Assembly: GCA_031269245.1 (NCBI GenBank)
Contig: JAISZL010000004.1
Coordinates: 1-50,506, forward strand
DNA: 50,506 nucleotides
Origin: Synergistaceae bacterium
Lineage (GTDB): Bacteria; Synergistota; Synergistia; Synergistales; Synergistaceae
Direction: 5' to 3'
Part shown: piece by piece, positions 7,557 through 15,074 of the stretch
Layout of the letters: the number at the start of each line of letters is the position of its first letter
How positions within the stretch are numbered: the stretch's first letter is position 1
Notes under the pieces: model-generated
Database searches by the model: none
Seen by the model: the letters and a program-made list of their open reading frames with translations, nothing else
What the model was told of the DNA's origin: nothing
Made by a program: the position numbers and the translations under genes

Positions 7557-9535
7557 TACTGGCTCAGGTTCTCGTGCGCGACCCTCAGGAGATCTCCCAG
7601 AGACATCGCGCAGAGCACATCGCCATGCGGCTTGTACGGCATGACGCCGTCGAAGTACTCTGCGACACCGCCGAGGCACCCCATGCGCAGGTGCGACGAG
7701 AACGGGCGGAGGAAGCTCCAGCCCATCTCGGTCGACCCCGGGTTGTAGCGCATGTAGGCGCTTATGAACTGGCCCAGGAGCCACGGCCACGCCATCCCGC
7801 GCAAGCGGGCCTTCTTCCTCTGGTCGAGACGCCCCTCGGCGCGCCCCTTGAATTTGTCGTGGCGCGGCTCCAGGGTGCGCAGGCCATAGGTCGTGTAGAG
7901 CTCGTTCCACGATGTCGCGAAGACAATCCTGCCGAGCTCGTCGTCCAGGACGGCAAAGGGCAGCGACACGGCCAATATCGCGTTCGGGCGTATCGAATCG
8001 TCGCGGTCGCCGTTGGACGGATCGACCCAGTCGTACAGGTATTTCTTGGACTCGTTCCAGAACACGGACTTAAACGACGATGCGGCCTCGGCGGCCAGAG
8101 ACGAGTACCCCGCCGAAGCCTTCCCGTCCTTCGCGGCCGAGGCGACCGACTCCATGAATCGCAGCGCGTTGTACCAGAGCGCGTTCATCTCGACCAGGTA
8201 TCCCCCGCGATCGACAAGCGGCTCCCCGTTGACGTCGCCGGACATCCAGTGGCGCGCGCCTTCCTTGTTGAAGTATTTTATCAGCTTCGTGGACGGATCC
8301 ATGACCGCGCCCAGCTCTGCGGGGCCCTCGATGTATTTTTCCAGTACGGTCCTCATGGCCGCGTATTTCTCCGAGGCGAAGCCCAGCCCCTGGTTCGCTG
8401 AGTACTTCTGCGCCGCGTACATGAACCAGAGGCCGGCGTCTATGTCCCCGAACGACGCGGTGCCGCGAGAATCAATCGACGACGGCATGAGCCCGCCGGA
8501 CGAGAGCGCCCGGTCGAGCCAGCTCTCCAGTATTCCGCGAGCGGCGGCAGCCCTGCCCGTCGCGAGCGTCAGCCCTGGGAGCGCTACGAACGTGTCCCGC
8601 GCGCGCCGCTCGACCGAGGGAAAACCGGACAATATAGCCGGGACAGCCCCCTTGTTGTCGGCGACGAGATGATACGACGACTGCACCATGTCCTGCAGCG
8701 CGCTGACGTTAGCGCCGGTGAAGGCGGTTTTTACGAACGAGCCCAGCCTTTCGGCGGTCTCCCGCTCCAGGGATTCTATGTCGGAGGCGGAGTACGATGA
8801 GGCGTCCGCCGAAAGCGCGGCGTAAGCCACGTCCCCACACCTCATCTCCATCGCGCCGAAGCCGGGCGACCAGAGCGAGTCCGTCTCGCGCTCGTCGGGG
8901 AGCGAGTTATTTTCATATATTATGTTTTCGAACCACAGTGGTTTGGGGGACCACTCGACGCCGTCCGCGCCGCCGGCGAACGATATGTGACTGACGTACC
9001 CCCTGCCCTTGACGCTTATCGCCCCGTTCGGGAGGACGGCCGACTCGAAGGCGGAGTCGTCTTTTTTGTGGCACGAGTCCTTGTTCGTCCGGTGCGCGAA
9101 GAGAGGGCGGATGTCTATGCGAACGGGCTCGGGGGATGCGACGAGCTCGTACTTGACTATCGTGGAAGAGCCGTTTTGCGGCATAAAAATGGACTTCTTC
9201 AAAAATATGCTGTGGATCACGAAGAGCATACTCGGGTACGGCGTCGCCTGATACTCCTGGACATATCTGAAACCGTCGGGGTAGATGAGGTCCTTGTAGC
9301 GGTTTGTCGAAAGCAGGTACTTCTTGTTGTGAGCGTACAGAGTCTCCTCGAGTTTGCTCACCAGAACCGCGTGGTGCTCGGAATCGGAGGGGCGAACGAC
9401 CAGCAGTCCATGCTCGCTTCTCGTGTTCGCCCCCACCACCGTGGAGGACCCATAGCCCCCGACCCCGTTCGATACGAGAAATTCGCGTTCCACCCCCTTA
9501 TCGTAGGTGTTTACGTCTGCCTTTCCAAGGTACAT
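7556..9535 (-). CDS. Glycogen debranching enzyme (amylo-alpha-1,6-glucosidase type)
   Basis: This 659-residue enzyme is likely to hydrolyse alpha-1,6 branches of glycogen-like polysaccharide in the cytoplasm. The N-terminal domain carries the family signature SNGVGGYGSSTVVGANTR followed by HGLLVV, as in archaeal-type GDE proteins. The C-terminal half is an alpha/alpha-barrel glucosidase domain with LWFMYAAQKY, EMNALWYNAL, RPNAILAVSLPF and GMAWPWLLGQFISAY. I chose the ATG at 9535 because AAGGGG is nine bases upstream; an ATG three codons earlier is also possible. The start overlaps the end of whiA by 38 bases. The gene closes the block that begins with moaA, and it precedes the glycolysis operon, so glycogen sugar could flow straight into gap-pgk-tpiA. 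Confidence 0.9.
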   Translation of the reverse strand: MYLGKADVNTYDKGVEREFLVSNGVGGYGSSTVVGANTRSEHGLLVVRPSDSEHHAVLVSKLEETLYAHNKKYLLSTNRYKDLIYPDGFRYVQEYQATPYPSMLFVIHSIFLKKSIFMPQNGSSTIVKYELVASPEPVRIDIRPLFAHRTNKDSCHKKDDSAFESAVLPNGAISVKGRGYVSHISFAGGADGVEWSPKPLWFENIIYENNSLPDERETDSLWSPGFGAMEMRCGDVAYAALSADASSYSASDIESLERETAERLGSFVKTAFTGANVSALQDMVQSSYHLVADNKGAVPAILSGFPSVERRARDTFVALPGLTLATGRAAAARGILESWLDRALSSGGLMPSSIDSRGTASFGDIDAGLWFMYAAQKYSANQGLGFASEKYAAMRTVLEKYIEGPAELGAVMDPSTKLIKYFNKEGARHWMSGDVNGEPLVDRGGYLVEMNALWYNALRFMESVASAAKDGKASAGYSSLAAEAASSFKSVFWNESKKYLYDWVDPSNGDRDDSIRPNAILAVSLPFAVLDDELGRIVFATSWNELYTTYGLRTLEPRHDKFKGRAEGRLDQRKKARLRGMAWPWLLGQFISAYMRYNPGSTEMGWSFLRPFSSHLRMGCLGGVAEYFDGVMPYKPHGDVLCAMSLGDLLRVAHENLSQ

Positions 9536-10457
9536 GGCAATCATCCCCTTCGCATTGTCTGTAATTATCCCCCGTTATGAGGAATTCAAGTCTTCTCCAT
9601 CTATACTCGACTGTGCTTTTGCTGACCGGCTTCGACAGAATTTGCCCCAGTTCCCCGAGCGACGCGCTTGGGTTCTCCCTTCGCGCGACCGCGAGCTCCG
9701 CGAGCGCCGGAGTCAGTCGGTCCCACAGCCCTCGCGCGTCCAGCGTCTCGACCAGCGCCATCTGCGCCCTTGCCGCGCTGAGGCTCTTGCCGATGTTGGC
9801 CGAGTCGCAGTTGACCATTTTGTTGGCCCGGTCCCGAAGGGAGCGCATGATGGCTGTCTCCTCCAGCAGGAGTGACGTTCGGACCAGCCCCATCTTGGAC
9901 AGGCACGTGACGATCTTCTCCTGGTCGCGTATCGTGTACTCGTCGCCGCTCCGGCCCGCCCTCGCCTTCGGGGCGATGCCGGCGGACCCCAGGACCCTCC
10001 GGATCCTGCCGCCGAGGTTCCCCCGATTCGCCGCGCGCAGAGTCATATAGTAACCGCTCTGAGGCAGATATATAGCCCCGCTCCCCCCCCACGCGCCCCG
10101 GAACCACGCCCACCTTACGAGGGTAGGGCGGGAACCTGCGACCGCCTCGGACCTTCCGGCTCTGACCAGCTCGGAGTACATGCGGGCCGGAATTCGAAAC
10201 AGCACCCTTCCGCGTGATTTGTCGAGTTCGAGAGAGCCACCGTCGCATGACATTTTCCCATCAAACTCCCCCCTGTTCAAGTCCTTCCAGAGCTTGACCA
10301 CCCTGCGGGCCGCGACGAGTTTTTTTATGCACATGACGGCCGAGCCGTCCTCATGCGATACGGGCAGCGTCTCCAGAAAGCCGGACAGCTCCTCCGCCGC
10401 GTCGGCGGTTGGAAGGCCCAGGAATTCGTCCCACAGGACCGTGCTTATCTTCTCCAT
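9498..10457 (-). CDS. whiA: WhiA-type DNA-binding regulator
   Basis: WhiA proteins combine a degenerate LAGLIDADG homing-endonuclease fold with a C-terminal helix-turn-helix; they control sporulation genes in Streptomyces and affect division and chromosome segregation in Bacillus. This 319-residue copy has the LAGLIDADG-like part around WAWFRGAWGGSGAIY (residues about 108-122) and the diagnostic C-terminal helix-turn-helix LGELGQILSKPVSKSTVEYR (about 265-285). It starts nine bases after yvcK ends and its 3' end overlaps the debranching enzyme start. The order rapZ-yvcK-whiA is the classic conserved one, which makes the assignment firm although overall similarity to Gram-positive WhiA is modest. 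The target genes cannot be read from here. Confidence 0.9.
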   Translation of the reverse strand: MEKISTVLWDEFLGLPTADAAEELSGFLETLPVSHEDGSAVMCIKKLVAARRVVKLWKDLNRGEFDGKMSCDGGSLELDKSRGRVLFRIPARMYSELVRAGRSEAVAGSRPTLVRWAWFRGAWGGSGAIYLPQSGYYMTLRAANRGNLGGRIRRVLGSAGIAPKARAGRSGDEYTIRDQEKIVTCLSKMGLVRTSLLLEETAIMRSLRDRANKMVNCDSANIGKSLSAARAQMALVETLDARGLWDRLTPALAELAVARRENPSASLGELGQILSKPVSKSTVEYRWRRLEFLITGDNYRQCEGDDCHVPWKGRRKHLR

Positions 10458-10466
10458 GAGCGGCAG

Positions 10467-11600
10467 CTACCCTCGGTCTGGATAGCTATCGTCCTTCGCT
10501 ATTCGCATCAGGATCTCCGCCAGGTTGCGCGAGTGGTGTCTCAAATACTTGTTGTCCTTGATGTTGACCAGATCGGCGTATACTATGCGGCGGCCGCCGC
10601 GCTCCAGGTAGAGCTCCTCCTCCCTGGAGAGGTAGAGCGGTTCGGCCCCCCCTTCCCTGTAGCGTTCGAGGAAGTCGCCGGGTATCGGCGTGTGGTTCGC
10701 GATTATGTAGTCCGGCATCTCGCCCAGAACACTCGCTATCCAGTCGAGGTGCGCGGATATGTTCATCCTCTCCGTCTCGCCCCTCTGTGTCATTAGGTTT
10801 GCTACGTATACCTTCGGGGCCCTGGAGTCGCGGATTGCCAGGGAGACCTCCTCCAGCAGCAGGTTGGGCAGTATGCTCGTGAAGAGGCTGCCCGGTCCGA
10901 GGACTATCAGGTCCGCGTCCGGGATGGCGTCTATGACGTCCTGAAGGGGTTTGGCGGAGGTCGGTTCCAGCCACATCCGCTTCAGTTTTCCGCCGTTGTC
11001 CGATATCTCCAGCTCCCCCTTCAGCGGTTTACCGTCGGAGGTCTCGCCGTGGAGCACCACCGTCTCCGTCGTTACCGGCAGCACTCTGCCCCTGATCGCC
11101 AGGAGCCTGTTGAGCTCCTCGACCGCCCTGCTGAAGTCGCCGGTCAGTTCGCAGGCCGCGAGCAGTATGAGGTTGCCCAGGCTGTGTCCCTCGAGCTCGC
11201 CCCTGTCGAAGCGGAAGTTGAGTATCCGGTTGAGCGAGTTGTCGTCCTCGGCCAAGGCCACGAGGCAGTTTCTGACGTCGCCTGGCGGCAGCACCCCCCA
11301 CTCCTGGCGCAGGCGCCCGGAGCTTCCTCCCTCGTCCGTGACCGCCACGACTGCCGTTATGTTCCTCGAGAAGCTCTTGAGCCCCGAGAGCAGCGTCGAC
11401 AGTCCCGTTCCCCCTCCCACGCACACGAAGTTCGGGCCCTGGAGCAATCCAGACTCGACGATGCTCCCCATTATGTCCCTGCGCCTGTGAGAGCTCCCTC
11501 CCGGCGGCCGCCCGCGCGGGCCCTTCCTCAGCGGGAAGAGGGCCGTGGCGGCGCACCCTATCAGAAACCCAGCGGCCAAAAGAATCGGCGCGCTGTCCAT
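10467..11600 (-). CDS. yvcK: YvcK/CofD-like regulator with N-terminal membrane segment
   Basis: YvcK proteins bind UDP-sugars and are needed for growth on gluconeogenic carbon and for normal cell shape in Bacillus. The 377-residue protein has the nucleotide-binding GGGTGLSTLLSGLK at about 62-75, VTDEGGSSGRLR, the PPGDVRNCL motif and DADLIVLGPGSLFTSILPNLL. Before the core lies a clear transmembrane segment (about residues 5-22) and a basic linker, absent from the Bacillus protein, so this form is probably tethered to the membrane. The ATG overlaps the rapZ stop as TGATG and has GGAGGG upstream. A longer open frame upstream of this ATG is only the shadow of rapZ. It sits between rapZ and whiA, in one operon. 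Confidence 0.93.
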   Translation of the reverse strand: MDSAPILLAAGFLIGCAATALFPLRKGPRGRPPGGSSHRRRDIMGSIVESGLLQGPNFVCVGGGTGLSTLLSGLKSFSRNITAVVAVTDEGGSSGRLRQEWGVLPPGDVRNCLVALAEDDNSLNRILNFRFDRGELEGHSLGNLILLAACELTGDFSRAVEELNRLLAIRGRVLPVTTETVVLHGETSDGKPLKGELEISDNGGKLKRMWLEPTSAKPLQDVIDAIPDADLIVLGPGSLFTSILPNLLLEEVSLAIRDSRAPKVYVANLMTQRGETERMNISAHLDWIASVLGEMPDYIIANHTPIPGDFLERYREGGAEPLYLSREEELYLERGGRRIVYADLVNIKDNKYLRHHSRNLAEILMRIAKDDSYPDRG

Positions 11601-12472
11601 CACGAACCCTCCAGCTCTATGTCGCGGTGATTCATCACGGCAACGTACCCCATGTCGGAGACGCGGCGCGCTAGGGATTCGGCCACGGCCACCGAGCGGT
11701 GCCTGCCCCCGGTGCAACCGATGGCGACGTGTAGCTGTTTTTTGTCCGTTCTCTCGTATTGCGCGAGTATAAATCGCATGAGCGAGCCCAGCCTCTCCAT
11801 AAGGGCGCGTTTTTCCGGCAGGTCCTCTAGGTATTCCTTGACCGCCGCATCCCTCCCCGACAGGTTCTTGAGCGTCGGCACGTAGTTCGGATTCGGCAGG
11901 AACCTCACGTCGAACATGTAATCGCAGTCCTTCGGGATGCCGTTTTTGAAGCCGAACGAGCTGATGATGACGGTGAACGAGCCCTCGTTGAGGTCGAGCT
12001 TGGAGAGCAGACTCGATCTCAGGTCGTCGGGGAACAGTGAGGAGGTATCCAGCACCGCGTCCGATTGCGCCTTGATCGCGCCGAGCTTCGAGCGCTCGAG
12101 CGCTATGCCCTCGAGTATGGTGATCCCCTCCCCCATCGGGTGGCGTCTCCTGGTCGTCTCGTACCGCCTCACGAGCCAATCGTCCGACGCGTCCAGAAAG
12201 ATCAGGTTCGACTCGACGCCGGCACTTTCGATGCTCTCGATCGACGACGAGAGGTCCTCGAGGATGCCCTCTCCCCGCAGGTCTATGACTATGGCCACGC
12301 CCACGGAGACTGCGGGTCCGTTCCTCGAGAGCGCCCGCATCAGGTCTGGCATCAGGGCGGGCGGAAGGTTGTCCACGGCATAGAACCCGCGGTCCTCCAA
12401 TACCTTGAGCGCCGTGCTCTTTCCCGCCCCCGACAGGCCGGTGATTATTACGCAACGTCCGACCCCTTTCAT
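11600..12472 (-). CDS. rapZ: RapZ-type RNase adapter / nucleotide-binding protein
   Basis: In enteric bacteria RapZ delivers GlmZ small RNA to RNase E and so controls glucosamine-6-phosphate synthase; in Bacillus the homologue YvcJ is a nucleotide-binding protein. The 290-residue protein has the Walker A motif GLSGAGKS (12-19), VDNLPPALMPDL, a second nucleotide-contacting region at IDLRGEG, and the C-terminal signature AIGCTGGRHRSVAVAE. Length is normal. The ATG is one base after the stop of the mog gene, so it is probably translated by coupling. There is no GlmZ-like RNA that I can recognise in the window, so the RNA role is untested here. Confidence 0.95.
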   Translation of the reverse strand: MKGVGRCVIITGLSGAGKSTALKVLEDRGFYAVDNLPPALMPDLMRALSRNGPAVSVGVAIVIDLRGEGILEDLSSSIESIESAGVESNLIFLDASDDWLVRRYETTRRRHPMGEGITILEGIALERSKLGAIKAQSDAVLDTSSLFPDDLRSSLLSKLDLNEGSFTVIISSFGFKNGIPKDCDYMFDVRFLPNPNYVPTLKNLSGRDAAVKEYLEDLPEKRALMERLGSLMRFILAQYERTDKKQLHVAIGCTGGRHRSVAVAESLARRVSDMGYVAVMNHRDIELEGS

Positions 12473-12473
12473 G

Positions 12474-13277
12474 TCAGCCGTGTCCGCACTCCGAGTCCCA
12501 GCCGCTCAGCGTCTCGACCCCGTGCCTGAGAGCAGGGGCAAGGACCTCGAAACACTGCCTGACGGCCCTTTCGCTGCCGGGGAACGCGACTATCAGGGTG
12601 CCTCCGCGAGTCACCGCCAGGCTTCGGGATAGGTAGCCCCGCTCGGTGTACAGCATCGCGTGAGAGCGCATGATCTCGCCGAAGCCCGGGGCGACCCTGT
12701 CATGCACGTCCATGAGCGCCTCCGGGGTCACATCCCTCCTCGACAGCCCGGTCCCGCCGGTCGTCAATATCAGGTGCAGGCGCTTCTCGTCGGCCCACTC
12801 CATCAGCTTGGCGGCGATGGTTCCGCGGTCGTCGGGCACGATGTCGGCGCAGGCTACCTCAGACCCCAAGGTCCCGGCCAGATCCGCAAGCGCCGGTCCA
12901 GACGCGTCCTCCCTCAGGCCGCGCGACCCCTTGTCGCTTATCGTCAGAATCCCGGCCTTGATCGGGCGCAGAAACTCAATCCTGTCCGACACGCACACGA
13001 AGCCGGGGCGGACGGACGCGATGCCGGAGCTCTCGTCCGCCCAGAGCATCGTCTCGCCGGAGTTGATTGCGACGAAGACCGAACGGGGCCTTGGAGGACC
13101 GGGGGCGACGACTACTGCGAAACCCTCGTGCCCGGCGGAGCGGCTCTCCCCGGCGAAGCGGATCGCCGCCTCGGCCGGCCTTCCGTTCACGCACAGCTCG
13201 CCGCTCGCGTTGCTGTGCATGTAGGCGAGCTTGCACCACTCGTCGGACGCGGCATCATGCAACCCCAGAATTTTCAA
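12474..13277 (-). CDS. MogA/MoaB-type molybdopterin adenylyltransferase with an extra N-terminal domain
   Basis: The C-terminal 160 residues match the MogA/MoaB family, which adenylylates molybdopterin before molybdenum insertion: AGILTISDKGSRG opens the domain, and ILTTGGTGLSRRDVTPEAL holds the catalytic GGTG. The first roughly 107 residues form a separate domain that I do not recognise; it is not a normal part of MogA and does not show MOSC signatures. I chose the TTG at 13277, eight bases after GGGGAG; a GTG at 13286 that overlaps the moaC stop as GTGA is the alternative. It lies between moaC and rapZ with almost no spacing, so it shares their mRNA. Function of the C-terminal domain is confident; that of the fusion is not known. 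Confidence 0.88.
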   Translation of the reverse strand: MKILGLHDAASDEWCKLAYMHSNASGELCVNGRPAEAAIRFAGESRSAGHEGFAVVVAPGPPRPRSVFVAINSGETMLWADESSGIASVRPGFVCVSDRIEFLRPIKAGILTISDKGSRGLREDASGPALADLAGTLGSEVACADIVPDDRGTIAAKLMEWADEKRLHLILTTGGTGLSRRDVTPEALMDVHDRVAPGFGEIMRSHAMLYTERGYLSRSLAVTRGGTLIVAFPGSERAVRQCFEVLAPALRHGVETLSGWDSECGHG

Positions 13278-13282
13278 TGACC

Positions 13283-13831
13283 TCACTCCCCCCTCGTCTC
13301 CTGAAAGAGTTCTGAGCGAGGTCCGCTCCAGTCCCCGCTCTTCCCGCCCGATTTCTCGATCAGTCTCAGATCCCTTATGACCAGCCCCTTGTCCAGCGCC
13401 TTGCACATGTCGTAAAAGACCAGAGCGGCGACGCTGGCCCCGGTCAGTGCCTCCATCTCGACGCCGGTCACGTCCTTCGCCGCCGCCTCGCACTCGATGC
13501 GAAGGAAACGCCTCGGCCGCCCCCCTCGGCGCGCTGTCTCGTCCGAGCCGTCCGAACGAAGCTCGCATCGGACCTTGACGCTCTCCAGCCTTATGTTGTG
13601 GCAGAGAGGTATGATCTCCGGCGTCCGCTTTGCCCCCATTATCCCGCCCAGCTCGCACACGGATATTGGGTCCCCTTTTAGCACCTGCCGGCCGCGCACC
13701 GCCTCGTAAACCGCTTCGGTCAGGTCGACCCAGCACTCCGCCGAGGCTCTGCGCGTCGCGGCGCTCTTACCGCCGACGTCCACCATCACGGGCCTGCCCT
13801 CCCCGTCGAAGTGCGTCCAATCCGTCGTCAT
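13283..13831 (-). CDS. moaC: Cyclic pyranopterin monophosphate synthase MoaC
   Basis: MoaC converts the MoaA product, 3',8-cyclo-7,8-dihydro-GTP, into cyclic pyranopterin monophosphate in molybdenum-cofactor synthesis. The 182-residue protein has MVDVGGKSAATRRA near the start, the active-site region GIMGAKRTPEIIPLCHNI, and GVEMEALTGASVAALVFYDMCK followed by KGLVIRDLRLIEKSGGKSG. About 15 extra residues, rich in Arg and Gly, lie between about 97 and 111, and a short tail follows the usual end; both lengthen it beyond the usual 160 residues. It starts seven bases after moaA ends. All residues expected for catalysis appear intact. Confidence 0.96.
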   Translation of the reverse strand: MTTDWTHFDGEGRPVMVDVGGKSAATRRASAECWVDLTEAVYEAVRGRQVLKGDPISVCELGGIMGAKRTPEIIPLCHNIRLESVKVRCELRSDGSDETARRGGRPRRFLRIECEAAAKDVTGVEMEALTGASVAALVFYDMCKALDKGLVIRDLRLIEKSGGKSGDWSGPRSELFQETRGE

Positions 13832-13838
13832 TATACTC

Positions 13839-14840
13839 CTACCCCCCTATGCCGGACATGTGTCCCCGGCCGTTCCTCACGTCGTTCCACGACAGAGGCT
13901 TAGCGTCTATGCCGCGCAGTATCTCCCGTTTGGCGGACGCGGTGTCCCTAGATTTGACGACGTCAAAGAGAGGCGTCTCAGCGCCGTTGAAAAGGCACGA
14001 CCTCATGCCGCCGGACGACGTTATCCTGAGCCTGTTGCAACGCGAGCAGAAGTGATTCGACACGGCTTCGATGATCCCCGCCGTTAGCCCGCTCGCCGCG
14101 TTCGAGTAATACCTCGCGGGCCCGCTGGGCACATCCCCGTCCGCACTCGCGCACGGCGAGACGAGGGCCCACTCGCCCATCTTCTCCCTGAGGACGCGCA
14201 ATATCTCGCCGCTCCCCATGAACCTCTCTCGCGTCCACACGCCGTGACAGAGCGGCATGAACTCTATGAACCGCGGTACGATGCCGTTGTCCCACGCGAA
14301 TTCTATTATTCGCGGCAGCTCCGAGTCGTTGAAGCCCAGAATCGGAACCGCGTTGATCTTTATCGGTGATATGCCAATATCTCGCGCCGCGGCGATCCCC
14401 GACATGACGTCCATGATGTCGCCGCCTCTCGTCATCTCCCTGAACTTGTCCGGATCCAGGGTGTCGAGGCTTATGTTCATGCCGAGGCGAGGGACCTGGG
14501 CCAGCGCGCGCGCGTTTTGCGCCACCAGCGAGGCGTTCGTTGTGACGGACAGCGCCATCTCGGGGAAGACGTCCCGGAAGTCCTTAAGAAATCCCGCCAT
14601 GCCGCGCCTCACCAGCGGTTCGCCCCCGGTGAACCTCGTCTTTTTGACGCCCAGCTCGGAGAGTATCCCGGCTAGCCACAGTATGTCCTCGTACCTCATG
14701 ATGTCGTCATGAGAGAGCGGCGGCACTCCCTCCGGGGGCATACAGTAGATGCAACGGTAGTTGCACCTGTCGGTCACGGATATGCGCGCGTAATCTATGC
14801 GCCGTCCCCTCCGGTCGACTATGCCGTCTCTAAAGGGCAT
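13839..14840 (-). CDS. moaA: GTP 3',8-cyclase MoaA (radical SAM)
   Basis: MoaA is the radical SAM enzyme that performs the first step of molybdenum-cofactor synthesis from GTP. From the ATG at 14840 it has 333 residues: the SAM cluster CNYRCIYC (Cys26, Cys30, Cys33), TGGEPLVR, NISLDTLDPDKF, and the second cluster with Cys265, Cys268 and Cys282 (CSRCNRLRITSSG). The C-terminus ends in Gly-Gly, as required in MoaA. The frame is open 28 codons further up, to an ATG at 14924, but that stretch runs through a terminator hairpin, so I prefer the internal start (GGAG eleven bases upstream). It heads the moaA-moaC-mog-rapZ-yvcK-whiA block. Confidence 0.95.
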   Translation of the reverse strand: MPFRDGIVDRRGRRIDYARISVTDRCNYRCIYCMPPEGVPPLSHDDIMRYEDILWLAGILSELGVKKTRFTGGEPLVRRGMAGFLKDFRDVFPEMALSVTTNASLVAQNARALAQVPRLGMNISLDTLDPDKFREMTRGGDIMDVMSGIAAARDIGISPIKINAVPILGFNDSELPRIIEFAWDNGIVPRFIEFMPLCHGVWTRERFMGSGEILRVLREKMGEWALVSPCASADGDVPSGPARYYSNAASGLTAGIIEAVSNHFCSRCNRLRITSSGGMRSCLFNGAETPLFDVVKSRDTASAKREILRGIDAKPLSWNDVRNGRGHMSGIGG

Positions 14841-14860
14841 GGGACGCGGCGCTCCGGCGC

Positions 14861-14891
14861 AAAAAAACTGGCGCTCCATCGGAGACGCCAG
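14861..14891 (-). terminator. Intrinsic terminator (possible attenuator) before moaA
   Basis: On the minus strand CTGGCG..CTCC pairs with GGAG..CGCCAG (one bulged base, loop GAT) and is followed at once by seven T residues. It lies 21 bases before the chosen moaA start. It may end the dcw/SPOR transcript, or regulate read-through into moaA from the promoter-like -10 at 14961-14966. Confidence 0.8.
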
Positions 14892-14960
14892 CGTCCAGCG
14901 GATATTTTCGATACTCGATGGCATCCGGCATGTTCCTCGTCGACTCCCTCATCGCGGTGA

Positions 14961-14966
14961 TTTATA
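14961..14966 (-). promoter_or_regulatory. Candidate -10 element upstream of the moaA terminator
   Basis: TATAAA (followed by T) on the minus strand is a good -10 match in otherwise G+C-rich DNA. No convincing -35 at normal spacing was seen. A transcript from here would pass through the 14861-14891 hairpin before moaA. Confidence 0.35.
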
Positions 14967-14990
14967 TCAATTCAGTTCCAATCGTGCCTT

Positions 14991-15026
14991 GACGGCGCGC
15001 GCGCGGCCGAACGCGCTGACGCCGTC
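14991..15026. other. G+C-rich hairpin downstream of the SPOR gene
   Basis: GACGGCG and CGCCGTC form a 7-bp stem around a G+C-rich interior that can add a few pairs. No T-run follows on either strand, so it is not a standard terminator; it may protect the 3' end of the dcw transcript. Confidence 0.4.
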
Positions 15027-15074
15027 ATCGTTCGAATCATGTAACGCCGGGCGGCTGATCGCAAATCGCATCTG

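Noticed and set aside
9601-10248. Alternative frames over whiA and other high-G+C genes
   Set aside because: Long Arg/Gly/Pro-rich frames opposite or beside real genes are the usual shadows in G+C-rich DNA and have no start context or motifs.
11601-12455. Upstream extension of yvcK (285 extra codons)
   Set aside because: This is the rapZ gene read in another frame; the ATG at 11600 has its own ribosome-binding site.
14841-14924. 28-codon upstream extension of moaA
   Set aside because: It would be translated through the terminator hairpin and adds residues not typical of MoaA. The ATG at 14924 does have GAGGA upstream, so a leader peptide is not excluded.
15031-15050. TTCGAATC word resembling a tRNA T-loop
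   Set aside because: No acceptor stem, anticodon arm or CCA-compatible end can be built around it.
14892-15074. Molybdenum-cofactor riboswitch before moaA
   Set aside because: The position is right, but I do not recognise the conserved elements of the Moco RNA motif, so it is reported only as a possible attenuator.
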